This document shows positions 37,501 to 46,500 of a DNA stretch of 64,000 nucleotides, in pieces (the first letter of the stretch is position 1; each line of letters opens with the position of its first letter). The notes under the pieces are model-generated. The model worked only from the letters and a program-made list of their open reading frames with translations, made no database searches and was not told the DNA's origin. The stretch spans positions 288,501 through 352,500 of the forward strand of contig JAUIRK010000761.1 of the NCBI GenBank assembly GCA_030549495.1, read 5' to 3'. The position numbers and the translations under genes are program-made. Source of the stretch: Nectonema munidae. Lineage: Eukaryota > Nematomorpha > Nectonematoida > Nectonematidae.

Positions 37501-40500
37501 TTGAACATTACTGAAACTATACAGAGCATTGGAATATACAGGGATATGTTAATCAGAAATAATTTGTTGTTACCCAAGAAGCCGTAAAGAAGCGCAACGA
37601 AGCTGCGCCAGGCACGTTTTTCCGGTGCCAACAATTTTGAGGGGGACGCCGGGTCCTGCATTAGCTTTTTAATTTGCGGCCCAACGAACACTCCTGTCTT
37701 TATTTTGGCCTTCGCCAACTTCGGTAATACCGCTTCCAAATTCCTGAAGGCAGCTGACGCATGAAGTGGTGCCTTCACAAATTGCTCAAACAGCGGTTGC
37801 CACTTGATGTTCTTTTCGTGAATGACAAAGCCCGTCAGTTCTTCGTTTCATAATATCTCACTGTAGCTCGGCTTTCCCAGTAGCACATCCTCATAGCCTT
37901 CCTTTAGGTGAATAGAGTGGGCGATAGGGATGATTGGATACTTGTTACCATTGTGCAACAGCACTACTTTTAAGCTTCTAGTTGATCTGTTCACGAACAG
38001 TCGCCAGTTGCATACGGGAATTCAATTTCTTCAAATAAGCGGTTGATGTCGTGACAATAACAAACTTTCTCATCCAGTGTGAAAAACTCAGAGAATATGT
38101 CATGACGTTGTCTCTCTTTTGTTACCTGATAGTTCTCGTCCAACAAATTCCACTGTTTCAACCTGGATATCAGTAATTCTGCTTTTGATTTTGTGAGTCC
38201 TAGGTCCCTGATAAGATCATTGAGCCCGCTTGGTTGGGGAAATGCAGAATAGCCTGGGTATCTTGTGCAACAAAGACATCGTCGTGGGCACCTTTTGTTT
38301 CGCTACTGGAACTTATAAAGTCTTATGCCGAGTTGTGTTAGGAGTAATTGCCATGGGGTTAAGCGCACCGCATGAAATATTGTAGCTTTATCTCGCTTCC
38401 ATTTGCAGATGGATCCAGTTACGCACGCGCATGCTCCCAGTGCTGCTTGTGCTAGAGCCTCTCTCCGAATGCGTTTTCCACGGCCTCTTTTCCTCGCTGG
38501 CCGCCTCTTACCTCTTTCGCTGGAATGCGCTTGTCTGCTTTCTGGGCCACTGTTTTCTCTGGTTCCTTTCAGACTATCTCCTGCTCAACATCATCCAGGT
38601 TCTCTTTTCCTACAATTCTTCATTTGTCATATACATCATCTTATATTATAAGTCTATATTATTTTCTCGTAAAAATAATATTTTTTGACTTTACAAACAT
38701 TTTCTAACTTTTTGAAGAAAATTAGATCTATTAAAATTTTTTTTCATTTTTACAAAAATTTTTCCATTTTTCTCTATGAAAAAATTCACATATTGAACTC
38801 TAAAAATTTAATTTCTTTAAAGCTTTAAATTAATTTAAATAATATTGCTTCTAAAAGTTTATTTTTACTCGTTTGAAATTTGACTTTGTACAAAAAATAT
38901 TTTTTTATCTTATGTAAAATAATTTTGAATGTGTTGATATAAAAAGAAAATCAAGACGTAATTGATATACAATTAATTTTGGGTGTTTTTTGTATGTAGA
39001 CCAAATGGATTTTTCTTCGATTTGTTTATACCCATAGGGCCAGTGGTTTACCTATTTTTAATGCTGTTCGGGGCGGATGGTAATCTATGACTGATCGTTT
39101 AAATCTGGCACTGGGCCAGACAACAGCATTCATGACATCAATAATTACTGAAACTGGGACTGGCATAGACGCTACAATTCTTTCTAAGCATTAGCAACAG
39201 ACGTGCAGCTGAAAAGATCAGAACTGTGGCGGCAGAAAATATAAAGGAACGATTTGCAAAATAATAGATGGCAAAATAATTCATGGTGATCAAGAGAGAC
39301 TAGATTTGCTAGTTGGTGGAAATCAAAACTTTAGAGAAGGTAAACAATCGCCATTTTCCATTCAGAATATTCCAATCTCTAAGCTGCTTTGGCTTGAGTA
39401 GTTCCAGTGCCATCAGGAATCAACCGAAAAACAAGAAGTTTTTCCACGGCCTTTTCTCCTCGCTGGCCGCCTCTTACCTCTTTCGCTGGAATGCGCTTGT
39501 CTGCTTTCTGGGCCACTGCTTTCTCGGGTTCCTTTCAGACTATCTCCTGCTCAACATCATCCAGGTTCGCTTTTTCTACAATTCTTCATTTGTCATATAC
39601 ATCATCTTATATATTATAAGTCTATATTATTATTATAAGGTTCTTGGTTTTCGGTTAATTCCTGAGGGCACTGGAACTACTCAAGCCAAAGCAGCTTAGA
39701 GATTGGAATGTTGATAGGTGTGTAGTTGGCTTGCTTTTCGACACTACTTCTTCTAATTCTGAATGGAAAATGGTGATTGTTTAAAATTACAAAAATTACT
39801 CGACGAAAAGGTCTTTTATTTTGCTTGCCGGCACCATATTATGGAACGTATTTTGTGTACAGTTAGTTGGCAACAATTATTTGGATCAAGGTTCTCTTCA
39901 GAGACGCAATAGTTTGAGGAGATTTAAAAAATTATGTGCCATTCATAGACAAAACCAACTATAAAACACTGACGATTGTTGATCAGAGACCCAAGCGCTT
40001 GTGTTCTTTAGTTTCTTAGTTTCTCCAAGATGGATGTCGATAATTACACTGGCCATCAAGTTTTCGAACTAATTTTGATTAATTCTAGGATGCTGAATCT
40101 AAATATGATCTTCAATTTGCTCTATCACATAACGTTTTCACACTAATTTTGATTTCAATGACGTTTGAAAATATTTTTTTATATGTTTTACAAAATCTGC
40201 ATTTACAAAAGAAAGCATATTAAATACATTTTGTTACGTTTGTAGTAACTTAACTTTAAAATGTGAAAGGCGTAATAGTACTGATTTTGTAAAAAGAGTC
40301 AACTTTGCTAACTTCAAAATATCACTTAGAGTGAGGACAAAATTTGGGCTCCTCACAATGTCTGCAAAAATTAGAATCTTTGAGATTTTGTCGCAAAGAG
40401 AAAGTGTTCATTATCAGTTTGGCATTCTTATTGTTTGGATAGAGCCCACAAATCATTTGGATAACTGCTACTTTTGTCTTGTGAATGTTAAAGGGTTTAA

Positions 40501-43500
40501 TAATAAAATGTACATTATCTTAAGTATCCAATCAGACATGCGATCCATTTTCACCATGAATTTAACTACCTATGTCAAAATTTTTGAAGCTTTTTTTCAA
40601 TGGCACTACCTACACATACTACAAAAGATTGGAGGCCTTTTATCGATAGCTCTAAAAGAAGTTTAAAATGAGTTCTTCTTCACAACTGATATGGAACAAT
40701 TCGAATGGGTTATTCTCTAGAAATAAAAGAAGAATATGAAAAATGAGTTATTTTGGAAAATTTTTAATATTATGTTCATAAATGGATCATTTGCGTAGAC
40801 TTTAAAATGGTAAATTTTTTATTAGGACAGCAATGAGGATACACAAAATATCCTTGTGTTCTCTGCTACTGGAACAGTGGAGTGGCTACTACAGATCACT
40901 GGTTAAAAAGGAATTCGCAAACCAAGATTTCGTTTAACGCCGTGCAACAAGAATATCATTAACAATCCTCTAGTTGACAGAAAAAAATATTGTTTTTCAT
41001 CTCTACACATAAAATTAGGTATCATGAAGCTCTTGATCATAGTGAAAATTGTTTAAAGTATATACGCTCAACTTTTCTGAAGGTTAGTGATGAACTAAAG
41101 AAAGCTTTTTTGGGAATAAAAAGCAAGTAATTTTTAAGAAATTGTGGAAAAGCTGCTCTTAAGTTTACATGAATTTGTATTAAAATACATTACTTACAGT
41201 TACACAGTCATTTTAATGGGTTTCCAGGAAATTCTGGTGAAGTAATCTAAGATTAAGGTTCATCAAGACATTAATATACTAGAAGAACGCTGTCAAGGTC
41301 GTTGGGATTCAAACATGATGGCTGATATTGCTGGAGTTTGATAAGGGATATTCCAGAAGCTAAACAAAAGATTAGCAGAGAGAAAGAAGTATATCTAACT
41401 GTAATTTCCATTTAAAGTTTTTTTTTGTCGTTTGATTGCTTTTTAATTTTCTTTTTTTTTTGATTTTAATGTTTTTATTTTTTGTTAAATTTATTAAATT
41501 GAAATTTTTTCTTTTTTTAATTTATTTATGCTTAGACTAAAACTTTTAATGCGTTATATTTTTAAGAAGTTCATGCAATTTATCCGAGAAACCTGATGTG
41601 CTAGGCAAAAACTAAATTCATATATGAGTTCTGCATATTAGATTTAGTTCAGAAATTTGTGGCAGAAAAATTGTGTTGACCAGTGTTAACTATAGTTAAA
41701 AGATATATGAATTTGGTAAGCGACTCAATTACGATCAAACTAAAATTGAAAATATGCGCCGGATCTGTATGTCCAATGCTATGTTTTTACGTTCGACACT
41801 GGCTGACAGCTGTCAAGTGTAATCATCCAATGGCCTTCAATTTTACCATAAACCATAAAGGTTCGACATTTAGTCCATTACTTTTTGCAATTGATATAGA
41901 TCAGGGGTTCTTAAACTGGCGTCCATGGACCCTTTGGGGGTCCGTGAAGGAGCATCATGGGGTCCGTGAAGGTCAAATTAAAAACTGAGATTTACCTTTA
42001 CAAAATTAAACCACAGAGCTGCAAAGTAAAAAAATCAATCATTGAATTTTTAGAATTACTTAAAAATTACCTTTAGGAAGTTTTAGTTTCAAAAAAAATA
42101 AATGATCTATTTTCTTGCTTATTTATGCTTTTGTGGCTTGGAACAGAGGAAAAAAATTGAAGCAGTGTCTGTCAAACAATGTAATTTACTCGAGAATTGT
42201 TGACATTTCGTCTAATATTTTGAAGCAAGTAATGGAAGAACTGGCTGCCACGCCATTTCCTTTCAGCATGTAATTGGATGAAAGTACTGATGTCGCACAG
42301 TGCAGCAACTTCTTGTTTTTGTTCGTTATATGCATATTGATGCTATCAAAAAGGAATTCTTATTCTGTGAACACCTTTTGAAAACAACAAAAGCCATTGA
42401 TATTTTGGAATTGGTGAATAATTTCTTTGCATCCGAAGCACAACTTCGATTGGAAAAAACATCTTGGTTATTTGTGTACAGGCGGGGCACTTGCAATGCT
42501 TGTCAACAAATCTGGTTTTGACGGGTTAGTGCAGAAAGAAGCTCCTCAGGCTTTTGTCACCCACTGTTTTTTTACATCGGCATGCATTGGCGTCAATGTC
42601 TCTGCCACCAATTCTGAAAGAAGTCTTCTCTTCTTGCGTGAAAGTAGTCAACTGATCCAAATCTGTGAATCATCATTTCTTAAAAAGATTTTTTCCATGA
42701 AATAGGATCACAATTTGAAGTTCTTTTCTACCACACAAGTACGGTGGCTTTCAAGGGGACAAATCTTAAAACGCCTGTTTGAACTTCGAGTAAGATTTTA
42801 ATTATTTTTGAAAGAAAAAGAAAGCCCACTTTCCAAACTTTTTGATAGCGAAGAATTCATTAATGGCTTGGCCTTTCTTGGAAAGCTGCCACTGTGGGAG
42901 AGAAGGTTGAAGGTAGGTAACTATGCAAACTTTCCGATGTTAGAAGAGATACTTTTACAGAATGGAATCGGAAATGTCAAATTCACGTCTATTTCTCTGC
43001 AAGAACAATTCTGCAAACATTTGAGTACTCTTCAGAACTCTTTCAAAAATTACTTCTGCTTGTGTGATCTTAAAAATGAAAAATGGATACGTAAACCTTT
43101 GTTTACCGACATAGACTCCATTAGTGATGAAGACCTTGCTAAGGATGATCTCATTGATCTGAGAACAAAGGAAATGTTACGAAATGAGTTCAACACAAAG
43201 AGCATTGAAGAATTTAGGTGTGCATTAATAAAAGCCTATCCTCATCTGGTAAAGCAAGCCATGTGTGCTATAATTCCGTTTGCTACCACTTACCTATGTG
43301 AGACGGGTTTTTCTTCACTCTTTTCTATCAAGACAAAAAAACAGAAATCGATCAGATGTCAGAGATTATATACGTGTAACATTATCGAAGACCACTCCAC
43401 AGTTTCCTCTTTTTATTCAGGGCAAACAACAGCATCCGTCTCACTAAAAAAACTATCCAGCAAAATTAAGATTTTTGGTTTAATTAATTTACAAAATACA

Positions 43501-46500
43501 AATATGTTACATTTTCCAATTGTTTATTGTGTTCATATATCGATTTCATAAATTTCATTAGATTTGAATTAATAAACTCATTTTATGAATGCTCATCTTT
43601 TTATATGTATTTTCCTAGGTAAGGGATCCGCGAGTTCTACGAGATTCTCAAAGGCGTCTATGACTGAAAATGTTTAAGAACCCCTGTTATAGATAAATCT
43701 TCGAAAAATATCAGAAAAGATGACCCTTGGGAACTTTTGTTGGCTGATGATTTGGTAATAATAGCAGACAGTGAAAATGAAATGCAAGAAAGACTGTTTA
43801 TGTGGCAAGAATGTCTCGAAGGAAAAGGCCTGAAATTGAATTCACGTAAGACTGAAGTGATGAAAGTCTGTAGGAATGAAAACGCTGTGATAAGCATAAA
43901 AGATAATCATGGGATCGAATTGAAACAAGATAAGAGTTCAAGTATTTGGGTCAGTTATTGAAAAGGAAGGAGGTTGTAGTAAGGATGTACAGTCGCTGTT
44001 GAATGCGAGTTGGGCAAAATGGAAAGAAGTTAAGACTGTTTTAAACGATAAAAAGCTACCAATGAAACTGAAGGCCAAAGTGTATTTAGCCATAGTGAGA
44101 CCAGCCATGACGAAAGAAACAAGAAGATGTCGTGCGCCAATCTATGGAGAAGAAGGTGAGTGGAAAAAGAAGTAGAGGGAGGCAGCGTAAAAGATGGAAG
44201 GACGGACTGATGGAGGAACTGAAGCAGCTTGGACTAACCGAAGAGGATGCGCGGGACAGGAAAAAATGGAGAGAGCGGATCTCAGTCACCGACCCCCAAC
44301 TTGGCGACAAGGTGTAGTCAAAAAAGAAGAAGAAGAAGAGAGATAGAATCAGGAATAAAGAAATAATACGAAGAACAAAAGTAATGACGAGTTTGATAGA
44401 TGTAATCAAAAAGAACAAAATGATATGGTATGGACACGTGCTGAGAAGGGAAAAAGATGAGAAAATAAGGAAAGCATACGATGAGCAGGTAAAAGGAAAA
44501 AGAAAAAGAGGAAAGCAAAAAATGAGATGGGGAGATGATTTGGAAGAAAGTATGAAAACATTTGGTTTGAAAAAAAAGCGATGCTACAGACAGAAAGCTT
44601 TGGAAACAAGGGATCAAAGCCATTTGGAAACAAGGGATCAAAGCCATCGACCCCCAATAAGGGGATACGATGAAGAAGAAGAAGAAGAATCTAGATTCTA
44701 ACTCGCCTTAAATATCATTGGTACCGGGATTCTAGGTACCCTCTAAAGATCATTGCTACCACGATTATAGATCCCCTCAAGAAACTCGTAAAGATCATTG
44801 GTACCCCTGTAAATATGATTAGTACCCCCGTAAAGATCATTGCTACCCCCTCCCCCCGTAAAAAGTAAAGATATGATAATTTACTACATAAAATATTTTA
44901 ATAAAGAAAAAAATTAGCAATTTAGATTATTATTAAAAATAAATTAATGAAAACAATAATATAAAAAAAAGTATTTTATAATTTTTTAAAGTAATAGAAT
45001 TTAGAAAAAATAAAACTTATAAAGTAAATAATTTAAATTAAAAGAAATCTATTATTAATACTTTACATATTTTAAAATTATAAATAGTAGGTATCAAATT
45101 ATAGGAATCAAAATTACAAAATTAATAAATCTTAAAAAACTTTAATAAAGAATCTTGTTTTTTAATTAATTATAAATATAGATTTGAAATAGTAACAAAC
45201 AAATTTATCCTTCTTGGGAATAATACCTATAACTTGAATTGGATATTTGAGATGTAAAATGTTTTTGATGCAAATGATTTTTTTGATTGGTTAAAATAAG
45301 TACATTATGCATGTATATACAAAATATATATGAAAATTTTTTGAATCAAAAGATTTATCGTAAAATAAATTAAATATTGTTATTCAGAATGATAAGAGGA
45401 ATCTAAAAATGTACAAAGCTTGTATATTTGTTGAATATATTTTAAGTCAAAATTTTGAGCCTGAAAACTTAATTTAATGTCATTTCACTTACATCACGTG
45501 AAAGTGCTATCGAAATGAGGCCGGTTAACTTTTCATGCCATCTAAAAAAATTTTTTAATCTTAAAGTAATTTAACTTTGAAAAAAAGTTCGGTGAATTAG
45601 ATGATATCATTTTTAAAACATATTTGATTTTCAAAAAGTGAGATTTTAATTTTGTTGGCTAACCTGTTGCATAACCTGCAATAATTAAAATTTTATTCCA
45701 TTCGAATATAACTCCTCTTTGTTTTTACTAAATTGGCGGAACCAAATGTTTCACTTTTTAAAAATATATTTTAAAAATGATATCATCTAACCCTAACCAT
45801 AAACTTAAAATTTTTAATTTTTTTTTCAAGCTTAAATTTTTTACTTCCAAGAATGAAAAAGCTAATTGCACCAAATGAAATATCGTTAAAAACTAAGCGA
45901 AAATACACTAATTAAAATTTATTAATTTTTTATGGGAAGTTTTTATTTACGAAAAACTCTTAAACATGCTCTAAATCGCTTTTAAATGTGCTTATTGTGC
46001 TTGTCAGATGAAGGAAAATTTGCAAATAATCTTTTGCTATGGGAAAAAATAGCGCTAGATTCAAATTCAGAACATCAAAATTAGTTAAAAAAAGTTATTA
46101 ATATCAATGCAATAAATGTTTTCTTACGGTTAAGGGTTATTAAAGTAAGATTTACTTTATATTTTAAATAAATCATTATTTAAAAGTAATTTACATATTT
46201 CAGTAAACAAATTACAAGGTTTTGATGTGTTATTTGACATGATTCGAACTTACATTAGGGAAATAGTTCATTCCAACTAAAAACATTTAAAGCAATTATT
46301 AATTATATCCAGAGCAAGATGCTTACTTTAATTGCATATCCTTTGATCAAAATAAATAGTACTAAAACATTTTAAAACAGTATCCTATTTATAGTAGTAT
46401 TATTAGAAATTATCCTCTGGAAAATTCCTTCTTTAATTTTATATCATTTCATTAGAAATAAAGCATTTCAAATATTTATCACTAAAAATATAATACGATA

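Larger units (their letters stand above)
39091..39960 (+). mobile_element. Second copy of the unclassified transposase family, rearranged
   Basis: Pieces of the 28715-30955 family in order: IIDGKIIHGDQERLDLLVGG (about 39268-39327), KVLGFRLIPEGTGTTQAK (about 39638-39694), FDTTSSNSEW (about 39738), YFACRHHIMERIL-like (about 39808-39850). Between the first two blocks lies a foreign insert of about 300 bp (39341-39640) made of an inverted copy of the following transposon sequence plus part of UGCG exon e. Confidence 0.65.

Noticed and set aside
38403-38707. Alternative overlapping frames of UGCG exon e
   Set aside because: Only the frame reading LEPLSEC...LLLNIIQ matches the UGCG family and joins both neighbouring exons in phase.
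44086-44657. Minus-strand hydrophobic frames
   Set aside because: They are the complement of Lys/Arg/Glu-rich LINE C-termini and (GAA)n tails.
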